DNA of 64,000 nucleotides from Xestospongia muta (lineage: Eukaryota; Porifera; Demospongiae; Haplosclerida; Petrosiidae). Shown here in pieces: positions 52,441-64,000 of this stretch; the stretch's first letter is position 1; each line of letters starts with the position of its first letter. A model generated the notes under the pieces. It saw only the letters and a program-made list of their open reading frames with translations, was not told the DNA's origin and searched no databases. The stretch covers positions 1,121,001-1,185,000 of the forward strand of contig OY848931.1 of NCBI GenBank assembly GCA_963693285.1, read 5' to 3'. A program made the position numbers and the translations under genes.

Positions 52441-55400
52441 TTGTTTTCATCTTTTTATCTGGCTTTCTTTATCTCTGTTCCTAATGTGATAATAATCTGT
52501 AACTATATTGTACTCGTATAGCCGGTAAGTGTCATCAAATCTAGTATTACAATTATGACTTTAATTACTCGACTTTTTCCTTTGTCTCTCTTCTTTTTTG
52601 TTCATAATACGATGATAATCTATAACTATATTGTACTCTATATAGAGCGTAAGTATCATAAAATCTATTATTACAATCACTACTTTTATTATTCAACTTT
52701 TTCCTTTTTTCCACATCTCTCTTACTTTCTGTTCATAATGTGATGATAATCTATACCTATATTGTACTCTATATAGCCGGTAAGTGTCATCAAATCTAGT
52801 ATTACAATCACTACTTTTATTACTCGACTATTTCTTTTTTTGTTTGTCTCTCTTCTTTTTTGTTCATAATGTGATGATAATCTATACCTATATTGTACTC
52901 TATATAGCCGGTAAGTATCATCAAATCTAGTATGACAATCAATACTTTTTTACTTGACTTTTTCCTTTTTCATATGTCTCTCTTCATCTCTGTTTGTAAT
53001 GTGATGATAATCTATACCTATATTGTACTTGTATAGGGGGTAAGTGTTATTGAATCTAATATTACAATTACAACTTTCATTACTCAACTTTTTCCTTTTT
53101 ATATATCTCTCTTCTTTTATGTTCCTAATTTGATAATAATCCATACCTATATTGTACTCTATATAGCCGGTAAGTGTCATCAAATCTAGTATTACATTCA
53201 CTACTTTTATTATTCAACATTTTTTTTTTTTTCGTATGACTCTTTTCATTTCTGTTTCTAATGTGATGATAATCTATACCTATATTGTACTTATATAGCA
53301 TGTAAGTGTCATCAAATTTAGTATTATAATCACTATTTTTATTATTCAACATTTTGTTCCTTTTTTATATGACTCTCTTCATTTCTGTTCCTAATGTGAT
53401 GATAATCTATACCTATATTGTACTTGTATAGTATGTAAGTGTCATCAAATCTAGTATTACAATCAATACTTTTATTATTTGACTTTTTTCTTTTTCCTTT
53501 TTTCCATATCTCTTTTTTATTTCTGTTCTTAATGAAATGATAATCTATATCTATATTGTACTTGTATAGCCGGTAAGTGTCATCATATTTAGTATCACAA
53601 TTATGACTTTAATTACTTGACTTTTTCCTTTTTCTTATATTTCTCTTCTATATTGTTCATAATACGATGATAATCTATAACTATATTGTACTGTATATAG
53701 ATGGTAAGTATCATAAAATCTATTATTACATTCACTACTTTTATTATTCAACATTTTGTTCCTTTTTCATATGACTCTCTTCATTTCTGTTCCCATTGTG
53801 ATGATAATCTATACCTATATTGTACTTGTATAGCATGTAAGTGTCATCAAATCTAGTATTACAATCACTACTTTTATTACTTGACTTTTTCCTTTTTCAT
53901 ATGTCTCTCTTCACCCCTGTTTCTAATGTGATGATAATCTATACCTATATTGTACTCTATATAGCCGGTAAGTGTCATCAAATCTAGTATTACAATCACT
54001 ACTTTTATTACTCGACTATTTCTTTTTTTGTTTGTCTCTCTTCTTTTTTGTTCATAATGTGATGATAATCTATACCTATATTGTACTCTATATAGCCGGT
54101 AAGTGTCATCAAATCTAGTATTATAATCACTATTTTTATTATTCAACATTTTTTCCTTTTTCATATGTCTCTATTCATTTCTGTTTCTAATGTGATGATA
54201 ATCTATACCTATATTGTACTTGTATAGAAGGTAAGTATCATAAAATCTATTATTACATTCACTACTTTTATTATTCAACATTTTGTTCCTTTTTCATATG
54301 TCTCTCTTCATCTCTGTTTGTAATGTGATGATAATCTATACCTATATTGTACTTGTATAGGGGGTAAGTGTTATTGAATCTAATATTACAATTACAACTT
54401 TCATTACTCAACTTTTTCCTTTTTATATATCTCTCTTCTTTTATGTTCCTAATTTGATAATAATCCATACCTATATTGTACTCTATATAGCCGGTAAGTG
54501 TCATCAAATCTAGTATTACATTCACTACTTTTATTATTCAACATTTTTTTCTTTTTTCGTATGACTCTTTTCATTTCTGTTTCTAATGTGATGATAATCT
54601 ATACCTATATTGTACTTGTATAGCATGTAAGTGTCATCAAATTTAGTATTATAATCACTATTTTTATTATTCAACATTTTGTTCCTTTTTCATATGACTC
54701 TCTTCATTTCTGTTCCCATTGTGATGATAATCTATACCTATATTGTACTTGTATAGATTGTAAGTGTCATCAAATCTAGTATTATAATCACTATTTTTAT
54801 TATTCAACATTTTTTCCTTTTTCATATGTCTCTATTCATTTCTGTTTCTAATGTGATGATAATCTATACCTATATTGTACTTGTATAGAAGGTAAGTATC
54901 ATAAAATCTATTATTACATTCACTATTTTTATTATTCAACATTTTTTCCTTTTTCATATGTCTCTATTCATTTCTGTTTCTAATGTGATGATAATCTATA
55001 CCTATATTGTATTTGTATAGATTGTAAGTGTCATCAAATCTAGTATTACAATCACTACTTTTATTCTTCGACTTTTTCCTTGTTCCTTTTTTCCATGTCT
55101 CTCTTCATTTGTGTGCCTAATGTGATGATAATCTATACCTATATTGTACTTGTATAGCATGTAAGTGTCATCAAATCTAGTATTATAATCACTATTTTTA
55201 TTATTCAACATTTTTTCCTTTTTCATATGTCTCTCTTCATTTCTGTTTCTAATGTGATAATAATCTATACCTATATTGTACTTGTATAGTCAGTAAGTGT
55301 CATCAAATCTAATAATACAATCACTACTTTTATTATTCGACTTTTTCCTTTTTCATATGGCTCTTTTCATTTCTGTTCCTAATGTGATGATAATCTATAC

Positions 55401-58400
55401 CTATATTGTACTTGTATAGCATGTAAGTGTCATCAAATTTAGTATTATAATCACTATTTTTATTATTCAACATTTTGTTCCTTTTTCATATGACTCTCTT
55501 CATTTCTGTTCCCATTGTGATGATAATCTATACCTATATTGTACTTGTATAGATTGTAAGTGTCATCAAATCTAGTATTATAATCACTATTTTTATTATT
55601 CAACATTTTTTCCTTTTTCATATGTCTCTATTCATTTCTGTTCCTAATGTGATGATAATCTATACCTATATTGTACTTGTATAGAAGGTAAGTATCATAA
55701 AATCTATTATTACATTCACTATTTTTATTATTCAGCATTTTTTCCTTTTTCATATGTCTCTATTCATTTCTGTTTCTAATGTGATGATAATCTATACCTA
55801 TATTGTATTTGTATAGATTGTAAGTGTCATCAAATCTAGTATTACAATCACTACTTTTATTCTTTGACTTTTTCCTTGTTCCTTTTTTCCATGTCTCTCT
55901 TCATTTGTGTGCCTAATGTGATGATAATCTATACCTATATTGTACTTGTATAGCATGTAAGTGTCATCAAATCTAGTATTATAATCACTATTTTTATTAT
56001 TCAACATTTTTTCCTTTTTCATATGTCTCTCTTCATTTCTGTTTCTAATGTGATAATAATCTATACCTATATTGTACTTGTATAGTCAGTAAGTGTCATC
56101 AAATCTAATAATACAATCACTACTTTTATTATTCGACTTTTTCCTTTTTCATATGGCTCTTTTCATTTCTGTTCCTAATGTGATGATAATCTATACCTAT
56201 ATTGTACTTGTATAGCCGGTAAGTGTCATCAAATCTAGTTTTGCAATCATGACCTCCATTACTCAAATTTTTCCTTTTTTCCATGTCTCTCTTCATATCT
56301 GTGCCTAATGTGATGATAATCTATACCTATATTATACTTGTATAGGAAGTTAGTGTCATCTGTTTTGTTTTCATTTACTACTTTTATTATTTGATTTTTT
56401 CCTTTTTTCCATGTCTCTCTTCATTTCTGTTTCTAATGTGATGATAATCTATACCTATATTGTACTTGTATAGTATGTAAGTGTCATCAAATCTAGTATT
56501 ATAATCCCTTTTTTTATTATTCAACATTTTTTTCTTTTTTCCATGTCTCTCTTCATTTCTGTTCCTAATGTGATGATAATCTATACCTATATTGTACTTG
56601 TATAGCATGTAAGTGTCATCAAATCTAGTATTATAATCACTATTTTTATTATTCAACATTTTTTCCTTTTTCATATGTCTCTCTTCATTTCTGTTTCTAA
56701 TGTGATAATAATCTATACCTATATTGTACTTGTATAGTCAGTAAGTGTCATCAAATCTAATAATACAATCACTACTTTTATTATTCAACTTTTTCCTTTT
56801 GCATATGTCTCTTTTCATTTCTGTTCCTAATTTGATGATAATCTATGCCTTTATTGTACTTGTATAGCTGGTAAGTGTTGTCAATTGTAGTATTTAATTC
56901 ATTACCTTTAATTTTTCAACTTTTTTGTATGGCTGTCTTCAACTCTGTTCCTATGATAATCTATACCTATATTGTACTTGTATAGTATGTAAGTGTCATC
57001 AAATCTAGTATTACAATCAATACTTTTATTATTTGACTTTTTTCTTTTTTGTTTATCTCTCTTCATTTCTGTTCCTAATGTGATGATAATCTATACCTAT
57101 ATTGTACTTGTATAGCCGGTAAGTGTCATCAAATCTAGTATTATAATCATAACCTTTGTTAGTCCTTATTTGTTTGTTTTTTATCTGGCATGCAATTGGA
57201 CAATCCTAAGATTGTTTTTGACCGCATGTACATGTCAATATGTTTGTTTCATAGCTCTATTGTATTGTTCTATATAATATTTTAAGGCTACAAATAAAAT
57301 TTATCCATGTGCAATGACTGCAACACCATAACAAGAAATAGTTCTTATTGTGTGTGCTTCTATCTGGCTGTGATTAATTGAAACAATATGTAATAATGAT
57401 TTTGGCAGTACTATAGCTACTTCTAACCCTTATGTTTCAGAGTCAAAGTAGTTTACTGCAACACCAGCAGTACCAAAACCATCTCAAGATGATTTTTACA
57501 ATTATAATCGTGCTATTTTTTGTGTGGCTCTTTGATCATCTTTGTTTCTAATACTCTATTCCTATATTGTACCTTTCTGTAGTTTGGTACTCTCTATTGT
57601 TATATTCACTTTTTCACTATTAATAATTTGATAATGTATTTTTGTTTGTGTTTATCAATTTATTATTGCTTCTAATCTTAAGATAATATAAACGTTTTGT
57701 ATTTGTTTAGGAAGTAAGTGTCACTATTTTAATTCTTAATTGGTCTACAATCTATCCTTCTATATCTCTATATTGATGACACTATGATTTTAGCCTGTAA
57801 GCATTATTGTTGTATTATCAATGATGTTATTGTTTTTTATGGTTTTGATCTAACTGTTTGACTGCAATATCTTGTTCAGCCTGTAAGTGTTAATCAAATA
57901 TTATTTTATTTGTGACTTTTTATTTTATTTATATGTTTCTCCTTCTATAACATTGACTGTGTGCTTCTACATGTTTAGCCTGTGAGTTCACTGTTTTAAT
58001 TATTCATTAATAATTGTCTATCTTTTATAACTATCTGATGCTAACAATATATTCTGTTTTCAATTGGTTCAGTATGTAAGTTCCCTCTTGCTAGTCTTGT
58101 CATATCTACAATAATTATAATTCTATTCTTTTTGTATGTCTCTTTCCTGACAATAATAATCTCTTATTTACATAGCGAGTAAGTTCAGTGAACAAATTGT
58201 TGTTATTATTTTTTTGATAAATTTGTGTCACTCTCATGCTGTGACAATAATTTTTCATATTCCTAATTGCTAACTATTAGAGATATTTTTATCTTTTTTA
58301 TGTGGCTCTCTTTTTTTCACATACTATAATAAGATTGTAAGTGTTAAACAATTATTTAATGCATTTTTATTGCTTTTTGTGATTTTTCTTAAATTTTTTA

Positions 58401-61400
58401 TCACTGTTCCTATAAGTGTAAAATTTTCTGTTCTTACTAAACTTAATATAATAATTAATTAACCATGCATGTGTAAATAGCTAGTTTTAACTTTTCAAGT
58501 CTTTACTTGACCATATTACAACTTCCATAACTATTATACTTAATTGATTTGTTATTTATTGTTGTATGTTTCTTTTCATGGTCAACTCTGTTCCTGTATA
58601 TTGTGATCTTGTCTTCTATTTTTTAGTCTGTAAGTCAGAAATTTGAGCTACTAGCATATCATTATTTTTATCTCTGTTTTTTTGTGATATACCATACTTC
58701 TTTAGTCTGTAAGTGTTAGCAAATTAGAAATCATTAATTGTTTTTATGATTTTATGGGTTTTTCATGGTGCTTCTACTAACCTGGCCTGAAATTTGTTTC
58801 TTTAGTCTGTAAGTCTTAAAAAGAATTACCGTCACTAATATAATATTATTATTTCATCTTTTTGTACATGGTTTCTGTACTTATGGACTTGTAAAGGCGG
58901 TTAGTGTTATTAAATTAGCATTTATAATTCTTAATATTATTTTTTATTATTCTGTGTTGCTCTTATATCTCTGATGATTTATTCTACTTGTTCAGCATGT
59001 GAGTCATCAAACTACAAATGTTGTCATTTTATTACTAATGTTTAATATTTATATACCTACTTTGATGATAATCTGTCCTGTTTTCTACTTGCTTAGTCTG
59101 TAAGTCTAGAAAACTCTCTTTAATCATTAATGATTGATGTTTTTCCTTTTACTTTTTTATGATCTACTTCTATTGTGATCCTTGTTAGTCTGTAAGCCAC
59201 CATTATTATATTTTTATTAAAATTGATTTTTTCCATCTCTTCCTTGCATTGCTCTTGTGTCTGTTTCTACTTGAACTTCAATTAATCTACCTACTTTCAG
59301 CCTGTAAGTATCATCAAACTAACCATCATAGCATGTTAATATATTTTTGTTGTTTTTATGGATCATTCAACTCTAATGTTGCCATGACAATAATGCTGTT
59401 CAGACTGTAAGGAAATTAAATTATATTGTTTTTGTGATTACTTATTAATATTTTTCATGGATCTCTTATTGGGACACACTAATATCTTTATTTCACATGT
59501 TAGCCTGTAAGTTTCACTAAGAAATATTTATCATTGTAGTCATACACACACGTTGTCTATCAATTGGAAAGTAAATGCATTGCATCTTACATTGAAACCC
59601 TTATCTTGGACCACTACTTTGATGGGCTCCTAGCAGATGTTATAATGAGGGAAGACAATTCCAGGTTTCTATATCTTAGTACATGAGCAAATGAGGATGT
59701 AAAGTCTTAGTATACTTGGCCTATATGGCAAGCACTGGGTGAAGTTATTCTACTCTGCAAAATTAATTGCCTAATAATTATTACTGTTACAATTTTCTTT
59801 TTCTCTCTTCCTGATAATTGCCTATGTAATCACCTATATTGTTTAGGTGGTAAGTGTCGTGAAACTAGAACTGTCTAATAATTGATGTTATTGTCTCTCC
59901 ATATGTCTGCTCCTATTGGGACATATATTCAGCGTGTAAGTACAATCTAACAACACCTACCATCACTGTTATATTTTGTTATCTTTGCATAACTCTTATC
60001 ATCTTTCCTCGTACTTGATGGGATGGACACTATTCATTGTAATCTACTTGTTATAGCGTGTAAGTATGATCAAGTTAAAATGAAATAGCTCTTATTATGC
60101 TATGATAATTATGTTGTTTTTCTTTTTCTCTGGTTCTCATCATCTCTACTTACCACTGTATTTTAGCCTGTAAGTGTCATCAAAGTAGTTATATTTTTCA
60201 TAATCAATGATATCTTTTTTATATTAATTCTTTACTCTTCATCTCTGCTCCTATGTCCTGTGATGCTTTCTATATTATACAATTTCCCTGTTCAGCCTGT
60301 AAGTGTCAGTAACCTGAATAATCAGTATTATTATTGATATATACTTTCTGTCTTTGCTATATGGCTCTCATCATTTCTGCTATTCTACTCTGATAATATC
60401 ATCCATCTTGTGTTTAGCCTGTAAGTATTGATAAACTATTGTGATAATATTCTCCCCAATATGCATTCCATTTAGTAGTGTGATCTTAAACAGGCATGGG
60501 ATGAAGTACTATGTTACTTGTACTCCTCATACTTAAAATACTTTGCTTAAGTATTTAAGTACAACAATTCTAGTTTTTAAAATGTGTTATTAAATTAATT
60601 TGCTCAACTGTTAACTTAAAACAGCAAAACAGATATGAATGTCACTAAATATAATTGATAATCTGTACTTTAGTGCACTTAAATAATTGTACTTGAACTC
60701 TAATATTTTTGCTAACCAAGTATTATAATTGTACTTATACTAAGTTCATTTGCTAACCAGTGGTTTGTGCTAGTATTTAAAATTTACTAATAGTTGTTCT
60801 TTATACAAAAGTATTCACAAAAATGCTTTGTCCCATACCTGGTCCTAATGCTAGGACTAGTCAAAACTATAGATAATTACTTTTAGTATTTGTTTTCAAT
60901 AGTAATCATGCAGTGTAACTGTTAAGTATTGATAATTGTATTTGTTTTTTTTATATGACTTTTATTATCTCTGTTCTGGTAATCTATTAAGTATACAGTA
61001 AGTATTAAACATACCAATGTATAATTAATGAATTTGGCTCTTTGTATGATGTTCTTTGCTTCTATTGTGATGATCTATTTTAACTCTAGCATATAAGTAT
61101 CAATAAATTACAACTATTAAAATTGTTTGTTTGTGATTTCCATCTGGCCAATTGTTTTGTTCCTTTGGTAATTTATTCTACTTGTTCAGTCAGAAAGTAT
61201 CATTTATATTATGCTTTAGTGATTTAAAAAGTTCACTAGACTATAACATCATGTTTATTCATAATTGTATATACCATTATATCTTTGTATAATCTCTACT
61301 TACTGTGATAATCCTAATAATGTAACCAACCTGTATAATTGTTATAAAATGTACTATTACATTCCATATCTTTATCATTCAACTTTTCCTATTTCTCTTC

Positions 61401-64000
61401 ATTTCTGTTCCTAATGTGATGATAATCTATATCTATATTGTACTCTATATAGATGGTAAGTGTCATCAAATCTAGTATGACAATCACTACTTTTATTATT
61501 TAACTTATGTTTTTTCATGGCCCTCTACATCTCTGTTCCTAATGTGATGATAATCTATACTATAATTTATACTTGTATAGCCAGTAAGTGTAACCAAACC
61601 TAGTATTACATTCACTACAATTACTATTCTACTTTTTTATGTCTCCCTTTATCTCTTTTTTAATGTATTGAAACTTTATACCGATATTGTACTTATATAG
61701 AAGGTAAGTGTTTCCAAATTTATTATTGTATTCTCTACTTTTATGATTTAACTTTTTGTACATCTCTTTTTATCTTTCTTTCTTAATGTGATGATAATCT
61801 ATACCTATATTGTACTTGTATAGGATGTAAGTGTCATCAAATCTAGCATTGCAATCACTTCTTTTATTATTTGACTTTTTCCTTTTTATATTGCTATCTT
61901 TATCTCTGTCCCTAATGTGATGATAATCTATACCTATATTGTACTTGTATAGGATGTAAGTGTCATCAAATCTAGTATTACATTCACTACTTTTATTATT
62001 TGACTTTTTCCTTTTTTGTTTATCTCTCTTCATTTCTGTTCCTAATGTGATGATAATCTATACCTATATTGTACTTGTATAGCTGGTAAGTTTCATCTAA
62101 ATCTAATGTTACATTCACTACTTTTACTATTCAACTTTTCTTTTTTATGTCTCCCTTTATCTCTTTTTTAATGTATTGAAACTTTATATCTATATTGTAC
62201 TTATATAGAAGGTAAGTGTTTCCAAATTTATTATTATATTCTCTACTTTTATGATTTAACTTTTTGTACATCTCTTTTTATCTTTCTTTTTTAATGTGAT
62301 GAAAATCTATACCTATATTGTACCTGTATAGGATGTAAGTGTCATCAAATCTAGCATTGCAATCACTACTTTTATTATTTGACTTTTCTTTTTTGTATGA
62401 CTTTCTTCATTTCTGTTCCTAATGTGATATTAATCTATACCTATATTGTACTTGTATAGCTGGTATGTGTCATAAATTCTAGTATGATTTTCACTACTTT
62501 TATTATTTAACTTATGTTTTTTATGGCTCTCTTCATATCTGTTCATAATTTGATGATTATCTATACCTATATTGTACTTATATAGTGGGTAAGTGTCATA
62601 AATTCTAGTATGATACTCACTACTTTTATTATTTAACTTGCTTTTTTATATGCCCGTCGTCATAACATAATGATAATCTTTTCCTATATTGTACATTTAT
62701 AGATGGTAAGTGTTATCAAATCTAATGTTACATTCACTTCTTTTATTGCTCAACATTTTCCTTTTTGATATGGCTCTCTTCATGGATGTCTGTTCTTAAC
62801 ATGATGATAATTTATGCCTATATTGTACTTGTATAGAGGGTAAGTGTCATTTAAACTATATAGTTAACTATAAGTACTGCATGGTCATTTTCATTAAATA
62901 TGATTAATTAGTTGCAGTTAGTTCTGGAAACACTATGAATTTTTCTTAGTTTAGTTACAGCTAGTTTGGTATACCAAACCTCCTTTTAATCAGTTATAAC
63001 TATTTAACTAAAAGTGAAGACAACCTACCTTTAATTTTAGCTATAAAAACAACACTTTAGATTTACTTTTTTTTTCAACTTTTTCCTTTTTTGTATATAT
63101 CTCTTCATTTCTGTTCCTAATGTGATGATAATCTATACCTATATTGTACTTGTATAGCCGGTAAGTGACATCAAAACTAGTATGACAATCACTACTTTTA
63201 TTATTTAACTTGTGTTTTTTCATGGTCCTCTACATCTCTGTTCCTAATGTGATGATAATCTATACTATAATTTATACTTGTATAGCCAGTAAGTGTAACC
63301 AAACCTAATATTACATTCACTACAATTACTATTCTACTTTTTTATGTCTCCCTTTATCTCTTTTTTAATGTATTGAAACTTTATACCGATATTGTACTTA
63401 TATAGAAGGTAAGTGTTTCCAAATTTATTATTGTATTCTCTACTTTTATGATTTAACTTTTTGTACATCTCTTTTTATCTTTCTTTCTTAATGTGATGAT
63501 AATCTATACCTATATTGTACTTGTATAGGATGTAAGTGTCATCAAATCTAGCATTGCAATCACTTCTTTTATTATTTGACTTTTTCCTGTTTATATTGCT
63601 ATCTTTATCTCTGTCCCTAATGTGATGATAATCTATACCTATATTGTACTTGTATAGGATGTAAGTGTCATCAAATCTAGTATTACATTCACTACTTTTA
63701 TTATTTGACTTTTTCCTTTTTTGTTTATCTCTCTTCATTTCTGTTCCTAATGTGATGATAATCTATACCTATATTGTACTTGCATAGCTGGTAAGTTTCA
63801 TCAAATCTAGTGTTACATTCACTACTTTTACTATTCAACTTTTCTTTTTTATGTCTCCCTTTATATCTTTTTTAATGTATTGAAACTTTATATCTATATT
63901 GTACTTATATAGAAGGTAAGTGTTTCCAAATTTATTATTATATTCTCTACTTTTATGATTTAACTTTTTGTACATCTCTTTTTATCTTTCTTTCTTAATG
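51767..64000 (+). CDS. ZU5-family gene copy 2, 5' end only: exon 1 plus second microexon array
   Basis: Exon 1 (51767-51802) encodes MAESGSGSKEDK, differing from copy 1 by one residue (Ser for Pro at position 6), and ends with the same GC donor AAG/GCAAGT in phase 0. From 52440 to the window end the intron is another microexon array (see the three array entries). The ZU5 and later exons would lie beyond 64000 and are inferred only from the duplication. No alternative downstream coding exon is visible in the window. Confidence 0.6.
52440..57160 (+). repeat. Microexon array 2, proximal homogeneous part (36 units)
   Basis: Same unit design as array 1. Trinucleotides: 52522 CCG, 52646 AGC, 52777 CCG, 52908 CCG, 53037 GGG, 53167 CCG, 53299 CAT, 53432 TAT, 53570 CCG, 53701 ATG, 53834 CAT, 53965 CCG, 54096 CCG, 54228 AAG, 54361 GGG, 54491 CCG, 54624 CAT, 54757 ATT, 54889 AAG, 55021 ATT, 55158 CAT, 55290 TCA, 55420 CAT, 55553 ATT, 55685 AAG, 55817 ATT, 55954 CAT, 56086 TCA, 56216 CCG, 56346 GAA (GTTAGT donor), 56474 TAT, 56606 CAT, 56738 TCA, 56868 CTG, 56986 TAT, 57116 CCG. 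A six-unit higher-order repeat of 796 bp (CAT, ATT, AAG, ATT, CAT, TCA) occurs twice from 54624. Minus-strand open frames here are by-products of the repeat. Confidence 0.9.
57690..60440 (+). repeat. Microexon array 2, diverged part: 23 splice-site pairs without repeat homology
   Basis: The intronic sequence no longer matches the 130-bp consensus, yet YAG-NNN-GTRAG recurs about every 80-130 bp. Trinucleotides: 57711 GAA, 57794 CCT, 57880 CCT, 57979 CCT, 58073 TAT, 58186 CGA, 58334 ATT, 58627 TCT, 58706 TCT, 58806 TCT, 58897 GCG, 58996 CAT, 59097 TCT, 59189 TCT, 59301 CCT, 59404 ACT, 59504 CCT, 59847 GTG, 59933 CGT, 60057 CGT, 60167 CCT, 60296 CCT, 60418 CCT. Most donors are GTAAGT or GTGAGT; 57794 and 59189 have GTAAGC, 59404 GTAAGG and 58897 GTTAGT. 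About 59520-59800 is a gap without pairs. Confidence 0.85.
60440..61400 (+). other. Interruption of array 2 with decayed units
   Basis: Mostly AT-rich sequence with no intact unit. Relics: about 60994 AG-TATACA-GTAAGT (6 nt between sites), about 61087 TAG-CAT-ATAAGT (donor G lost), about 61189 CAG-TCA-GAAAGT (donor T lost). These look like units that lost one splice site. Confidence 0.6.
61400..64000 (+). repeat. Microexon array 2, distal homogeneous part (19 units to the window edge)
   Basis: Trinucleotides: 61453 ATG, 61581 CCA, 61701 AAG, 61824 GAT, 61953 GAT, 62083 CTG, 62209 AAG, 62332 GAT, 62460 CTG (GTATGT donor), 62586 TGG, 62703 ATG, 62837 AGG, 63158 CCG, 63286 CCA, 63406 AAG, 63529 GAT, 63658 GAT, 63788 CTG, 63913 AAG. 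The block CCA, AAG, GAT, GAT, CTG, AAG at 61581-62211 recurs at 63286-63915, offset 1705 bp, nearly identical, so it is a recent duplication. The array runs off the window. Confidence 0.9.

Noticed and set aside
52950..56674. Minus-strand frames encoding Lys/Asn/Tyr-rich repeats (YKYNIGIDYHHIRN type)
   Set aside because: They recur because the 130-bp unit is open in one minus frame for a few units. They have no start context or family, and stop wherever the unit length drifts.

Overview
The window is animal (metazoan) nuclear DNA, most likely from a demosponge such as Amphimedon. It is AT-rich. Its genes are split by very small introns (many 46-130 bp) and encode animal-type proteins: a BAZ2 chromatin protein, CLN3, LMBR1, TBC1D5, stathmin-like proteins and seven-transmembrane receptors. 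The species is an inference; no rRNA or mitochondrial marker is present.

Layout. 1-9937 (+): a BAZ2-type gene (MBD, AT-hooks, DDT, two PHD fingers, bromodomain), cut at its 5' end by the window edge. 10658-20033 (+): CLN3 (battenin). One 6.9-kb CLN3 intron holds three intact intronless 7TM receptor genes, a receptor remnant and a two-exon stathmin-like gene, all on the same strand. 20316-21294 (-) and 26021-27098 (-): two more stathmin-like paralogues, flanking an LMBR1-family gene (21665-25786, -). 27553-27966 (+): a small membrane protein with an EGF-like N-terminus. 28255-34546 (-): TBC1D5, with a secreted tectonin-type lectin gene and a lectin 3' remnant nested antisense in one intron. 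34.8-35.1 kb: a doubtful small exon pair.

36080-50055 (+) is a ZU5-domain gene, and 51767 to beyond 64000 (+) is the start of its tandem duplicate. Both begin with the same 12-codon first exon, which ends in a GC donor in phase 0. Between that exon and the phase-0 second exon of copy 1 lies about 11.5 kb of tandem repeats with a period near 130 bp. Each unit ends in a polypyrimidine-rich stretch and TATAG, then exactly three bases, then GTAAGT. Each unit therefore reads as one short intron plus one 3-nt (single-codon) microexon. I count 76 such units in array 1 and 78 in the visible part of array 2. They use about 31 different trinucleotides and none is a stop codon. In 57.7-60.4 kb the intronic sequence has diverged past recognition, yet the AG-NNN-GTAAG pairs persist about every 100 bp. 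This is the most striking feature of the window: a candidate array of single-codon microexons that could insert a long, possibly variable peptide before the ZU5 domain.

Limits. All splice junctions are inferred from frame, consensus sites and family resemblance recalled from knowledge. No search or transcript data was available, and whether the microexons are included in mRNA cannot be decided from DNA alone.
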